64,000 bases of DNA from the NCBI GenBank assembly GCA_014155875.1, contig JACEFZ010017895.1, positions 62,001 through 126,000 of the forward strand. Direction: 5' to 3'. The notes under the pieces are model-generated. The model searched no databases, was not told where the DNA came from, and was given only the letters and a program-made list of their open reading frames with translations. Shown one piece after another: positions 11,545 through 22,689 of the stretch (its first letter is position 1; each line of letters starts with the position of its first letter). Origin of the DNA: Cepaea nemoralis. Its lineage: Eukaryota; Mollusca; Gastropoda; Stylommatophora; Helicidae. A program made the position numbers and the translations under genes.

Positions 11545-14150
11545 ACTTATCTGTTAGAACAAGGTTGGGTCGACTTGTTAACCAGGAGTTCCTAGCTTGG
11601 GAACCAGACGTTGCTAACTTGGGAACCAGGAATTGCTTACTTGGGAACCAGGAGTTGCTAACTTGGGAACCAGAAGTTGCTAACTTGGGAACCAGGAGTT
11701 GCTAACTTGGAAACCAGGAGTTGCTGACTTGGGAGCCACGAGTTGCTAACATGGGAACGAGAAGTTGCTAACATGGGACCAGGAGCTGCTAACACGGGAA
11801 CAAGGGTGCTAACATGGGAAATATGAGCTGCTAACATGGGAACCAGGAGCTGCTAACATGGGACCAGGAGCTGCTAACATGGGACCAGGAGCTGCTAACA
11901 TGGGACCAGGAGCTGTTAACATGGGACCAGGAGCTGTTAACATGGGACCAGGAGCTGTTAACATGGGAACCAGGAGCTGCTAACATGGGACCAGGAGCTG
12001 CTAACATGGACCAAGAGCTGTTAACATGGGACCAGGAGCTTGGTAACATGGGACCAGGAGCTGTTAATATGGGAACCAGGAGCTGCTAATATGGGACCAG
12101 GAGCTGCTAACATGGGACCAGGAGCTGCTAATATGGGACCAGGAGCTGCTAATATGGGACCAGGAGCTGCTAATATGGGACCAGGAGCTGCTAACACGGG
12201 ACCAGGAGCTGTTAACATGGGACCAGGAGCTGCTAATATGGGACCAGGAGCTGTTAACATGGGACAGGAGCTGTTAACATGGGACCAGGAGCTGCTAATA
12301 TGGGACCAGGAGCTGCTAACATGGGAACCAGGAGCTGCTAACATGGGACCAGGAGCTGCTAACATGGGACCAGGAGCTGTTAACATGGGACCAGGAGCTG
12401 TTAATATGGGACCAGGAGCTGCTAACATGGGACCCAGGAGCTGTTAACATGGGACCAGGAGCTGTTAATATGGGACCAGGAGCTGCTAACATGGGAACCA
12501 GGAGCTGCTAACATGGGACCAGGAGCTGCTAACATGGGGACCAGGAGCTGTTAACATGGACCAGGAGCTGCTAATATGGGACCAGGAGATGTTAACATGG
12601 GACCAGGAGCTGTTAACATGGGACCAGGAGCTGCTAATATGGGACCAGGAGCTGTTAACATGGGACCAGGAGCTGCTAACATGGGACCAGGAGCTGTTAA
12701 CATGGGACCAGGAGCTGCTAACATGGGACCAGGAGCTGTTAACATGGGACCAGGAGCTGCTAACATGGGACCAGGAGCTGTTAACATGGGACCAGGAGCT
12801 GCTAACATGGGAACCAGAAGCTGCTAACATGGGACCAGGAGCTGCTAACATGGGACCAGGAGCTGTTAACATGGGACCAGGAGCTGCTAACATGGGAACC
12901 AGAAGCTGCTAACATGGGACCAGGAGCTGTTAACATGGGAACCAGAAGCTGCTAACATGGGACCAGAAGCTGCTAACATGGGACCAGGAGCTGTTAACAT
13001 GGGACCAGGAGCTGCTAACATGGGAACCAGAAGCTGCTAACATGGGACCAGGAGCTGTTAACATGGGACCAGGAGCTGTTAACATGGGACCAGGAGCTGT
13101 TAACATGGGAACCAGGAGCTGCTAACATGGGACCAGGAGCTGCTAACATGGGACCAGGAGCTGTTAACATGGGACCAGGAGCTGTTAACATGGGACCAGG
13201 AGCTGTTAACATGGGACCAGGAGCTGTTAATATGGGAACCAGGAGCTGCTAATATGGGACCAGGAGCTGCTAACATGGGACCAGGAGCTGCTAACATGGG
13301 ACCAGGAGCTGCTAACATGGGAACCAGAAGCTGCTAACATGGGACCAGGAGCTGTTAACATGGGAACCAGAAGCTGCTAACATGGGACCAGAAGCTGCTA
13401 ACATGGGACCAGGAGCTGTTAACATGGGACCAGGAGCTGCTAACATGGGAACCAGAAGCTGCTAACATGGGACCAGGAGCTCCTAACACGGGAACAAGGG
13501 TGCTAACATGGGAACCACGATTTGCTAACATGGGAATGAGAAGTTGCTAACTTGGGAACCAGGAGCTGCTAAAATGGGAACCAGGAGTTGCTGACTTGGG
13601 AACCAGAAGGTGCTAACTTGGGAACCAGGAGTTGCTGACTTGGGAACCACGAGTTGCTAACATGGAATGAGAAGTTGCTAACATGGGAACCACGAGTTGT
13701 TAACATGGGAACCAGGAGCTGCTAACATGGGAACCAGGAGCTGCTAACATGGGTCCAGGAGCTGATAACATGGGAACAAGGCTGCTAACATGGGACCAGG
13801 AGTTTCTAACATGGGACCAGGATCTGGTAACATGGAACAAGGCTGCTAAACATGGGACCAGGAGTTTCTAACATGGGACCAGGATCTGGTAACATGGGAA
13901 CAAGGCTGCTAACATGGGACCAGGAGTTTCTAACATGGGACCAGGATTCTGGTAACATTGGGAACAAGGCTGCTAACATGGGACCAGGGTTTCTAACATG
14001 GGACCAGGATCTGGTAACATGGGAACAAGGCTGCTAACATGGGACCAGGAGTTTCTAACATGGGACCAGGATCTGGTAACATGGGAACAAGGCTGCTAAC
14101 ATGGGACCAGGAGTTTCTAACATGGGACCAGGATCTGGTAACATGGGAAC
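11545..14150 (+). repeat. 21-bp minisatellite, about 120 copies
   Basis: Unit AGCTGYTAACATGGGACC plus AGG (21 bp). Because 21 is divisible by 3 the array stays open in several frames on both strands, giving MGPGAAN repeats on plus and MLAAPGP repeats on minus; these are not genes. The core (about 11830-13480) is homogeneous and alternates GCTGCTAAC and GCTGTTAAC units. The left edge (11580-11760) and parts of the right are diverged GAACCAGGAGTTGCTAAC variants. The right end (about 13780-14150) is a higher-order repeat of about 63 bp (TGGTAACATGGGAACAAGG plus two variants). Confidence 0.95.
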
Positions 14151-14289
14151 ATGGCATTGACCTGGAAAGTAAAGATGGACGGTGTGATATTGTCCACATG
14201 ATCAATTACGTGTCAATATGGAGCCATCACCATATACTAAAGCCGCCTCAAGGGATGTACAAGGGTCCTTTACTTTACTTATAGAGAAC
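14151..14289. other. Short unique stretch after the minisatellite
   Basis: No feature recognised between the minisatellite edge and the LINE fragment to its right. Confidence 0.35.
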
Positions 14290-14640
14290 CAAATAGTTGT
14301 TCTCCTGTTCTAAAGATATACCATCATAATCCAATGCTTGCCGGCTGGAGCGGGCGATCATGCCTCTACACAAATTACGATTTCCGAAATTAATTCGTGT
14401 GTTGACTCCCTTCCTTGCCATGACACAAGACTGTCAAGAATCTTCTCACGCTGTCTTCCATCTCTCTTTCCGCAAATCTTCCCAGTTGTCACAACAAGTT
14501 CCAGTTTGTGTATTCTCATAACATGGCTAAAACGATGACTCCCTATTTCTGATGTTTGTAATAAGCTGTCTGTGTGACTCAGCTTAAAACTTTCTAATTG
14601 CTCATTTTGGCTGTCCAATTAATTTTCAGCACTCCTCGAT
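14290..14640 (-). pseudogene. LINE 3'-end fragment (RTE-type, family C)
   Basis: The minus-strand ORF 14358-14618 has the C-terminal signature of RTE-type LINE proteins: HVMRIHKLELVVTTGKICGK, then REKILDSLVSW and a charged end. This tail follows the RT domain in the family. It resembles the pieces at 19850-20250 (plus) and 61810-62230 (minus). It lies just inside intron 1 of the CBM4/9 gene. No endonuclease or RT core is left. Confidence 0.6.
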
Positions 14641-14806
14641 ATAACCACATCTACAAGGCTTCTAAGGATGTTTTTCCCGCCTGTATACAAATTGTCCAGG
14701 ATTCGCAGCCGTATGTTAAAACTGGTTATATCTAACATGCAAGAATTAATTTTTTTTTCTCTAAAGAAACAGCAGTAGGTAATGAAATAAAGAAGTACAT
14801 ATCTAC

Positions 14807-14994
14807 CTTTCTGTACACAGCGCGGAGGCTGCTCCTTCGTGGACAATGCTGGAGTCTTTCTGTAAAGTGAAGCCATCTCCGTTCCATCCGGTCACTCCAT
14901 TCTCAAAGCTGGGGTTCGTCAGCAGCTCCTGAGCACTACAAAGAGCACTGACAACCAGCAGACACAAGACCGAACGGTCAATTAGATGCCACAT
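14807..14994 (-). CDS. Exon 1 of a secreted CBM4/9 (GH10 xylanase-like) gene, left copy
   Basis: Starts at the ATG at 14994-14992 and runs to 14807, where the reading AG/GTAGAT gives a donor that leaves a phase-2 Arg codon. Residues 1 to about 20 form a signal peptide: a charged start, hydrophobic SVLCLLVVSAL, and cleavage after CSA. The mature protein then begins QELLTNPSFENGVTGWNGDG, the hallmark first strand of CBM4/9 modules. The next exon is at 735-587, a 14-kb intron away. The plus-strand exon at 63747-63940 is a close paralogue. The encoded enzyme is probably a secreted digestive glycan hydrolase. The start is supported by the signal peptide and by the aligned ATG in the paralogue. Confidence 0.78.
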
Positions 14995-15310
14995 CTTCCT
15001 GGAGTATGACTTGTCACTTTACAATAGACCGTATTCTGGCGACAACCCAAACTGGAAAGTTACTAAATCATAGGTACTTAAAGGAGATTAGCATGTTTAA
15101 AAAATATTATTGTACTCACTAAAAGTACCAAGAACATGTCGTTTTCTCACGGAATAATTACTTTGGGCCGCTTAATTTGTGACATTGAGCTGATTATATC
15201 TACTATAGATAGCGATTTAGTTTAAAACATTGGCCGTGGATGAAAACACGAAATGAGTTTAGTATGTTGTCACGGATACTAAAAATATGCTTATGCCAGA
15301 GATTCTTAGG
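14995..15310 (-). promoter_or_regulatory. 5' flank of the left CBM4/9 gene, conserved with the right copy
   Basis: The reverse complement aligns with 63430-63746: AAAGTGACAAGTCATACTCC just before the ATG, GCCAGAATACG, and TTTTAGTGAGTACAAT further out. The TSS and promoter must lie here, but no clear TATA box was identified. The similarity continues outward, so it reflects the duplication and not only regulatory conservation. Confidence 0.55.
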
Positions 15311-15500
15311 TAACCAGATACACGCAAACTGGCTTGTGGTTTAAGGGTTAGTGAACGCAGTTTTGCCAGTTCCCCGACATACCGGATATGGGTTCGAAAT
15401 CACTGAAAGCAGTTTGGAAGCTGACCGCTTTAAGTTCATTTCAATAAATGTTGGGGTTGATGGTACGGTCCTGTAAAGAGCATGCTACTAACTTAACGGC
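15311..15500 (+). mobile_element. tRNA-derived SINE (left arm copy)
   Basis: The head has pol III promoter-like boxes: an A-box-like GGCTTGTGGTTTAAGGGTTA and a B-box-like GGTTCGAAATC. The 3' domain reads ATGTTGGGGTTGATGGTACG and then CCTGTAAAGAGCATGC. The mirror copy is at 63180-63430 on the minus strand at the matching place in the other arm, so the SINE predates the inverted duplication. Confidence 0.7.
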
Positions 15501-15665
15501 ACCGCCGCACCTGGCGTAGGCGTGCATGTCACTCCACATATCTGGGTCCTTGGTGTTACGAATCAACTCTGCTGATGATATCCTCCATGCTAACCGCTCA
15601 ACATATCTTTTCCGCCTACTCCTGCCTCTTCCTATCGCTACCCTGGCTATATTTATACTTTAGAG
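15500..15665 (-). pseudogene. LINE C-terminal remnant (RTE-type, family A)
   Basis: The reverse complement reads as the end of an RTE-type ORF (GGISSAELI-like, then NTKDPDMWSDMHAYA-like) and matches 62995-63175 on the plus strand in the mirror arm and the end of the family A copy near 53650. It is short and frameshifted. Confidence 0.55.
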
Positions 15666-15840
15666 AAATCAACCCAGCTTTACGGGCTGAGATTCTGATG
15701 TAAGTAGCACATTTTGTTCATTTTTGTCCCCATTTCTGTTTCATTTTCTTTCATTGTTCTCATTGTTTGCATCTTTCCATTCATCCCCATCGGTTGTTGT
15801 GCATTAATTTAGTCACTTGTAGTGTATTACCCGTGTTTAT

Positions 15841-15841
15841 G

Positions 15842-15875
<34 letters not shown>
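15841..15875. repeat. (TG)n microsatellite
   Basis: About 13 TG repeats within a T-rich stretch. Confidence 0.9.
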
Positions 15876-15877
<2 letters not shown>

Positions 15878-15929
15878 TTTGGTATTTGTTTGCTGATGAA
15901 GGCTAGTCGCCGCAACGTCCATTGTTTTC

Positions 15930-16100
15930 GTAATTGTCTTCTGTAAAGCTATAAAGGGGAAGGCAGAGAAGTAAATATCTGAATGGCTTGGCATGGTCGA
16001 GACAAAAACAAAGAGCTGATCCACGACTCTGGTGATCGTGTGAGATGTCGAAACATGACCGACCACGCTTATCGGCACGGCGCATGATGAAAAAAGTTGC
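15930..16100 (+). pseudogene. LINE 3'-end fragment (RTE-type, family B)
   Basis: Plus-strand reading gives LNGLAWHGRDKNKELIHDSG and a MTDHAYRHGA-like C-terminus, the end of family B. The same end occurs at 53745-53960, 58695-58830 and 62600-62760, all on the minus strand. The 62600-62760 copy is its mirror partner. Confidence 0.6.
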
Positions 16101-16289
16101 ATTACCTCGTGCTATTTTTATATTGTTTACAATCCGCAAGAAGCATGTTTTAACACAACTGGTGTAATTCTGATTAAACACACAAATGAATCATCACCAG
16201 TGCTGCGGTGCAGGAGCTCTGTGTTGAGATTCTCTATACGTGACCTTCGGGAGATTTTAGGTCTTAATGGGGTTTTGGCATTAATGTTA

Positions 16290-17760
16290 GTTTAGAAGTT
16301 AATTTGGGACAAGTACACACATTCAAGTATCTAGGCACAATGACAGCATCCGATAAAAGTATCACAGAGATAAAGAACAAAATAGGACAAGCAATAACTA
16401 CATGTTATTAAATGATCATCGTATGCAGTTCCTGTTATTGGAGGATAGAGAAAGAATTAATGCATGCTATATAAAAGTAGCTTTAACACATTTCTGTGTT
16501 TTAGGAAAATTTTGATTGGGAAATAGAAATGATGTAGGCGACAAATTAAATTAATTTTGCACAGAAAATTAATTAACGATAGCCAACCCACTTTTTAAAG
16601 AACACCCAAATAGACTCCTAACATGGATGTCCGCAGACAGTACTACCAAAAACCAGAATTATTATATTTTAATACAAAGAAGATGGAGATCAAGCATAAC
16701 ATCAGCAAACAATCTACGAAGTGCAGACTGTGATACAGATCATCAGTTATTATAAGCAGATCTGAAAGTAAAACTCAAAAAGCTTACCCGAGAACCAAGG
16801 CCAATACCAGTGAATACAACGCAGAAGTGAAGAATCGTTTTGGGGTCGTGTCTATACAGGAGAAATTGACACCTGACGAACTGGCAGTACAAGCTAGATA
16901 TATCTTGATAACAGCAGCCAAAGATTTAATTCCGACCAAGACTAAGCAAAATAAGCAATGGATTACATAAGATACATTAGAATTAATAAAACAACGAATG
17001 GAACTAAAAGAGAATGGAACAGAAACCGATAACAGTATGATGAAGTATAAATCTGTAACACGGGAAATAAGAAAGAACACAAGAAAGGACAAAAGCCAAT
17101 ATATAAAAGATTGTTATATTAAAATAGGGCAATTTCGTAAGAATGTAAAATAGTAAGAAATGTTCACAGAAATGAAATTATTGACAAGAAACATTCAACG
17201 TGAATTAAATGTTATCTGTGACAAATTGGGAAATACCCTAAAAGAATCTCGACAAATTCTAGATAGATGGAAGGAATACTGCAGCGGAATATATGATATG
17301 AATGACAGTGAGGATGTGAATGATATATATGAACCAATGACAGCAGAGGCAGAGCCTGAACCCTCATTAGATGATATTGCATGGGCAATAAATGAACTCG
17401 AAGAATGGTAAATCATAAGGATGTCATGAGATACCAGCTGAATAATTAAAGCGGAGGAGAAGAAAGCATACACACCTATCACGCATTATGTAAATAGATA
17501 GGGAAATATGGTATGTGGTCAAAAGATTGGATGAGAACTATCTTTATTTCAATACCAAAAGGGCAACCTGCAAGTAAAATTCTACTCAAAATTATAATGG
17601 AAGACTTCGTAAGAAAATGGAACAAGAGGATTAACGTAGTTCAAGCTGGATTTAGGCATGGAAGGGAAACAAGAGATAACATACTCAACATGCGTTTAAT
17701 AATATAGAAGTGCAGATAATTTAATGTAAATCTATTCTCATGTTTTGTGGATTATTCAAA
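16290..17760 (+). pseudogene. Degenerate RTE-type LINE coding region (family B)
   Basis: Order of pieces: FKYLGTMTASDKSITEIKNK (post-RT, about 16320); an endonuclease end with SADCDTDHQLL (about 16725); the linker segment in ORF 17160-17411 (ILDRWKEYCSGIYD, then a WAINELE motif); and an RT start (NYNG-like then FRHGRETRDNILNMR) to about 17750. The post-RT piece lies upstream of the endonuclease piece, so this is at least two insertions or a rearrangement. Only 16290-16480 has a mirror partner (62230-62430). Many stops; no activity expected. Confidence 0.55.
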
Positions 17761-17789
17761 GGCATTTGACTGTTTTTGTGTGTGTGTGT

Positions 17790-18005
17790 GTTTTTTGGCT
17801 TATTCTTTACAGGACATCGCTGTCAACACCAGCATCTTTCAGCTGTATGTTGATTTCTTGACAAGATTACGCTCAGTAGTTTTCACATACTCCGTAAGTC
17901 CGATGTAAAACAAACACTGCGATTCTCCCCGTCATACGTTACCTACGAGAGTATACGAGATTACGGAAAAAAGTCGCTAACCTCTTAGCACAAGCGGGCA
18001 TTTAA
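17790..18005 (-). mobile_element. SINE copy
   Basis: Shares TTTACAGGACATCGCTGTCA, CAGCATCTTTCAGCTG and TTGATTTCTTGACAAGATTA with the copies at 2667 and 26516. It has no counterpart in the mirror arm. Confidence 0.65.
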
Positions 18006-18373
18006 CTGTGTACAACATTATAAATTTGGGAAATCATGAGGAAAATGGTTTTTCCATCACATTTGTCTTCTTATTCTTCAGCTTTCCGAGCAATTGAGGT
18101 TTTTTGCTGCAGAAACAAGCCGTCTCCATTCGTCTCTCTGGTTGACCTTCTCTTGCCAGTCGCTGATTCCAAGTACTTGTAGGTCTGTATGTATATCTTC
18201 ACCGCCTTCTTGGTCTACCTCATGGTTTACGGTCATTATTCCGAGTGTAAGAGATTTTTGTTCCTTATTATCTTCCATTGTTTCTATTTTGCCCCAGCCA
18301 TTGCAGTTATTGTGAATCATGTGAAAACACGTGATCACATGTTGTACAACTCATAAAAATGCTCTAACTAGAC

Positions 18374-19594
18374 CAGGGGTCACCAAATTACGGCTCGCGG
18401 GCCGGATTGGACGCGACGTCTGTCATCAGAAACGACGACTGTACTCGAATTTGCTTGTAAAAAGCATGGAACACGAGACGTGTGATACAATTAAATTTAA
18501 ATTTATGTTTAGAATACAAGGGAGCTCTTCACACGCATGAGACCTCCTGGCTGCTATGTGTCTTAACTTTTACTGCTTTAAATTTTAATTATTGTATTAA
18601 GATTTTTTTTTTTATTGTAATGTTTGCTTATTGCGCCATCCCAAGTCCTTTCGCGGATGGCGGTAGCTCCGCCTACGCTGTGACGTTACTATGGTTTCCA
18701 CAAACACGCATCTTTGCCTCCCCCAGGATGCCTCGAATGTCAACACAGGTCCGACGCTGCAGAAATATTTACTTCTTTTTACCTGTCGTCCATTTTATAG
18801 GTATGCAACAAGGATTTCATTGTTTGACAATGATAGGTAAGTGAACTACACGTGTGAATAGAGGCGATAAAGTAGCAAACATAGCATAAAAGTGCCATAG
18901 AAGCCTCGTGTTATTACTAAATATTATCCTCAGCTCGGAAAAATTAACCGGTCAAGGTGTTAATCGTGTTGATCTCTAGGCCAGTGTTTGTTTTAACCTT
19001 TCTGCTGGAGCTCTAGGTTGTTTATTTAGGCCGGCCTTATTTATATATTTTGCAAACCATATTATGTGATATATTCTATTACCAAAGTTACCTATAAACT
19101 TTATATGTACCTTTGTTGAGCCATACCTTCACTAGTGACCCCTAGTCCTCTGCTTTCCTTGTGTTTCAATAGGATTCTAATTATGTTTCTAATTCAATGT
19201 CTTTTTCATTTTCAGATCCCGTTTTCTTCACCCTTCATTATGGCCACCATGAAAATAACAGTGGGCACCGAAGGCCGCATTTTCAAAGAAGAATTTGGAA
19301 TAAACTACTTTTTTTGTGGAAACAAAGGACCAGAAAACCAGATGTGTAATATGCAGCGAAAATGTTGCCGTTTTGAAAGAATACAATCCTCGGCGTCACT
19401 ACGAAACAAAAAACCTATCAACACATTCAAAGTGTTCTGGAAAGTTACGCTCTGAAAAATATGAGTCCAAGAAACGTGGTCTAGAGACACAAAGACATCT
19501 CTTCACAAGAAAGTTTGCTGAAAATGAATCTGTCACTCGTACAAGTTACAAAATAGTGCATAAGATGGCAGAAATAGGAAAACCATTTGAAGAG
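18374..19594 (+). mobile_element. hAT-superfamily DNA transposon, 3' truncated
   Basis: The 5' end CAGGGGTCACCAAATTACGG followed by GCCCGCGGGCC-like bases is typical of hAT (Charlie-like) terminal inverted repeats. Downstream lie a splice-acceptor-like TTTTCAG (about 19213) and a transposase N-terminus. The element stops at about 19594, where a LINE tail begins, so the catalytic domain and 3' repeat are lost. It is absent from the mirror arm. Confidence 0.65.
19240..19594 (+). pseudogene. hAT transposase N-terminus with BED-like zinc finger
   Basis: The ATG at 19240 opens MATMKITVGTEGRIFKEEF; the frame is lost in the T-run near 19311 and resumes in ORF 19316 as VETKDQKTRCVICSENVAVL, then KEYNPRRHYETKN. 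This is the N-terminus of GTF2IRD2/ZBED-type hAT proteins, with a Cys-x2-Cys...His pattern whose last His has become Asn. It continues through LRSEKYES to HKMAEIGKPF and is then cut off. One frameshift, one altered zinc ligand and the missing DDE core make it a pseudogene. Confidence 0.65.
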
Positions 19595-19800
19595 AACAAT
19601 AATGCAGGAGTATATGCCTGGGAAGAGATGAAGAGGAAGGCCAAAGAGAAGATGGGTGCAAGATGTTGCGGATGATCTCAAGATGGGTGTATCGAAGCGG
19701 AACATCTTGCTTATGATCGAGAAGTTTTCCGGAAGGTTGTTATGTGAGCGACGTTATGCAAAGGACATGCTACGGAATGAATGAATGAATGTGAATCTTG
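19595..19800 (+). repeat. LINE 3' end (RTE-type, family D) with AATG tail
   Basis: Starts at AACAATAATGCAGGAGTATA, directly fused to the hAT remnant. It aligns with 34725-34950 through GTGTATCG...GCTTATGATCGAGAAG and GCAAAGGACATGCTAC, and ends in AATG tandem repeats. The encoded tail is KRKAKEKMGARCCG-like, a decayed GRPRRRW-type C-terminus. Confidence 0.65.
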
Positions 19801-19849
19801 GGCAATTGGTAAATAGGCAGCACAACCACACACACACGCACACACAAAG

Positions 19850-20250
19850 TTTACAGGGATATGATTTTAGAAAAGAATGCTAAAAATCCTGGGAAGTCAA
19901 AGTCAGTAATTTAATTATATTGAAAGAGGCTAAGACACAAAGACAACCTATTACAAGCACCAGAAAGAGGTAGTTGCCATATTTGGACTACATTATGAGA
20001 CGACAAAAAATAAAACATATGACATCTGGAAAGAAGTATGGAAAGCGAGACAGAGAAGACAATTAGAGAAGATTCTTGAGTCTTTAGATATGGCTCTGAA
20101 TCAGTAGTAATCCGGACTTCAAAAGAAGCTATAGGTAGACTGGCCATGGCAATGCAGACGCAAACACACGGAGTAACATTACACGAATGGTGCACGCTGT
20201 TGAAGATGGCAAGATGTGGAGTGACATGATCACCCAAGCCAGTTGGTAAA
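19850..20250 (+). pseudogene. LINE C-terminal fragment (RTE-type, family C)
   Basis: Plus-strand pieces LKEAKTQRQPITSTRKR, then YIMRRQKIKHMTSGKKYG and MVHAVEDGKMWSDMITQASW read as the end of an RTE-type protein (xxMWxxMIxxA). It aligns in inverted order with 61810-62230. It is inactive because of stops and has no core domains. Confidence 0.6.
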
Positions 20251-20264
20251 GTTAATTAATTGTT

Positions 20265-20515
20265 TATCCTTGAAAAGACGACACAGGCAACCCCAGCAAT
20301 TTTTTGTTTTTGACTTTTTTGTGATTTCTTGACAAGCTTACGTTAAGTAGTTTACCATTGATTTCGGAACGACCGGCTCTCATACAATTGCATGAAAGCC
20401 AGAGAAATGCGATCTGCTTCCAAATACCCGGTAGCTGTGTTTCGGACGCGATATGCGGGATTGCAAGTCGTGTTTGCAACCCCTTCACCACAGCGCTGGA
20501 TTATCAACTATTAAG
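20265..20515 (-). mobile_element. SINE copy (left arm)
   Basis: Mirror partner of 61553-61800. Shared words include TGATTTCTTGACAAGCTTAC, CATACAATTGCATGA and CGGTAGCTGTGTTTCGGACG (here on the tail-first strand). The B-box region is eroded. Confidence 0.65.
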
Positions 20516-20520
20516 GCATT

Positions 20521-21745
20521 TCATAATGTTGATGATGGAAGTTGGTTGATTGCTGATGGAAAGTTGGTTGATTGCTGATAGAAAGTTGGTTGATTGCTGA
20601 TGGAAAGTCGATTAGTTGCTGATGGAAAGTTGGTTGATTGCTGATGGAAAGTTAGTTGGTTGCTGATAGAAAATTGGTTGATTGCTGATAGAAAGTTGGT
20701 TGATTGCTGATGGAAAGATGGTTGGTTGCTGATGGAAAGTTCGTTGATTGCTGATGGAAAGTTGGTTGATTGCTGATGGAAAGTTGATTGGTTGCTGATG
20801 GAAAGTTGGATGATTGCTGACGAAATGTTGGTTGATTGCTGATGGAAAGTTGGGTGATTGCTAATGGAAAGTTGGATGATTGCTGATGGAAAGTTGGTTG
20901 ATTGCTGATGGAAAGTAGGTTGATTGCTGATGGAAAGTAGGTTGGTTGCTGATGGACAGTATTTTTTATTTTTGATTGCTGATGGACAGTTTTTGATTGC
21001 TGATGAAAAGCTGGTTGATTGCTGATGGAATGTTGGTTGATTGCTGATGGAAAAGTGGTTGATTGCTGATGGAAAGTTGGTTGATTGCTGAGGGTAAGTT
21101 GGTTGATTGCTGATGGAAAGTTGGTTGATTGCTGATGGAAAGTTGGTTGATTGCTGATAGAAAGTTGGTTGATTGCTGATGGAAAGTTGGCTGATTGTCT
21201 ATGGAAAATTGGTTGATTGTCTATGGAAAGTTGGTTGACTGCTGATGGAAAGCTGGTTGATTGCTGATGGAAAGTTGGTTGATTACCTATGGAAAGTTAG
21301 TTGACTGCTGATGGAAAGTTGGTTGATTGCTGATGGAAAGTTGATTGATTGCTGATGTGAAAGTTGGTTGATTGATGATGGAATGTTGGTTTGTTGCTGA
21401 TGGAAAGTTGGTTGGTTGCTGTTGGAAAGTTGGTTTATTGCTGATGGAAGTTGGTTGATTGCTGATAGAAAGTTGGTTGGTTGCTGATGGATGTTGGTTG
21501 ATTGCTGATGGAAGTTGGTTGATTACTGATGGAAAGTTGGTTGATTGCTGATGGAAAGTTGGTTTGTTGCTAATGTAAAGTTGGTTGGTTGCTGACGGAA
21601 GTTTGTTGGTTCATGAGGGAATGTTGATTGGTTGCTGATGGAAGTTGGTTGGTTGATGATGGGAGGTTAGATGGTTGATGATGGAAGTTGGTTGGTTGCT
21701 GATGGAAGTTGGTTGGTTAAAGATGGGATGTTGTCTAGGTTGGTT
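20521..21745 (+). repeat. 22-bp minisatellite, about 55 copies
   Basis: Unit TTGGTTGATTGCTGATGGAA plus AG, with variants (GATTGTCTATGG, GCTAATGG) and a shift to a shorter GTTGATGATGGAAG form near 21650. It is the inverted counterpart of the array at 59420-61545, whose minus strand reads GGTTGATGATGGAAGTT. Confidence 0.93.
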
Positions 21746-22235
21746 GTCTTCCTCCTCGGGGTTTAGAAATTTCAGAATTAATTGACCCCAACCCATTGTT
21801 GGGGGGGGGGGGGTATCTATGGGAGAGGCCTGGAGCACTATGGGACGGTAGAGGGTGTTGGTGTTTCTACGGAGATGAGTTGATTCAAGAGTCGAAATCA
21901 CAGCACACGATGTATTCCCAGTAGCGCTCCATCCCCATCTTTACCAGCAAGTGAAGAGTTCCAATACTAATTGCACCATCAGTAGTCTGATTAGGTGTCC
22001 GTCTATAGAGATGTTGCTTTACACAATCAACGTAAAAACCAATAGTTTGTTCTACATCTCACGAAGAAACCTCAGAACATATGACTGTTTCCATAATTCC
22101 AGTTTAAAATATGTCTACGATAGGGTTTCCCAGTACACCGAACGATTGATTCTATTCACATTTGACCTTTTCCTCTATGCTCATTCATGTTCAATATCTA
22201 AGCATACCATTTAATAGAAATTATAGTTTAGTTTA
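21746..22235. other. No gene recognised
   Basis: Contains a G-run at 21797-21811. ORFs at 21611-21901 (minus) and 21951-22214 (plus) show no domain. Confidence 0.4.
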
Positions 22236-22632
22236 GTCTAGTTTAGTCGATGGATCAACATCAAGGCACACGGGTGTAACCCATAAGTGCTCCGTTCTCC
22301 TCCTAATTCAAACCTGAGTCTGGAGAAACTCAGCTTAGTGCACGAACTCCGTGGCACCGGCGAGGATCCTTAAATACTTTGGGTCGATTTTTAACTCAAA
22401 ATTTTGCCCGGGCAGCGCCGTTGGGCTACTCTTTTTTGATTTCCAACTGTCAAGGGATTTTTTTGCGTGTGCAACAATGCACACGGGTGTCCGATCTCAT
22501 TACCCAGAGACCAGGGGAAATGTTTATTTCTGGAAGTCCAGGTGACATAAATCCCGGTCCTCACCGGGGCTTGAACCCAGGACCTCCAGCATTCGAAGCA
22601 GACGCCATACCTCGAGACCACGCAGCTCCCTG
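22236..22632 (-). mobile_element. Second tRNA-derived SINE family, about 400 bp
   Basis: On the minus strand it begins GGGAGCTGCGTGGTCTCGAG with an A-box-like segment and has a good B box, GGTTCAAGCCC, about 45 bases later (near 22573), as in a tRNA-like head. It ends at the left with an iterated CTAAACTA-type tail (22225-22250). The body shows no similarity to the other SINE family here. Confidence 0.7.
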
Positions 22633-22689
22633 AAATAATAGAAACATACCAATGATGATACCAGAGACAGTTGTGATCCTTCAGTAGTA

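Noticed and set aside
12021..13318. Long ORFs of MGPGAAN or MLAAPGP repeats on both strands
   Set aside because: The unit length (21 bp) is a multiple of three, so open frames follow automatically; both strands and more than one frame are open and no start or splice context is present.
11545..14150. CRISPR-like regular repeats
   Set aside because: There are no unique spacers; units are contiguous, and the DNA is clearly animal.
15311..15500. A tRNA gene at the A/B-box region (also 22560-22632 and 61553-61620)
   Set aside because: No cloverleaf with acceptor stem and anticodon could be drawn by eye; the boxes are followed by SINE bodies that recur elsewhere.
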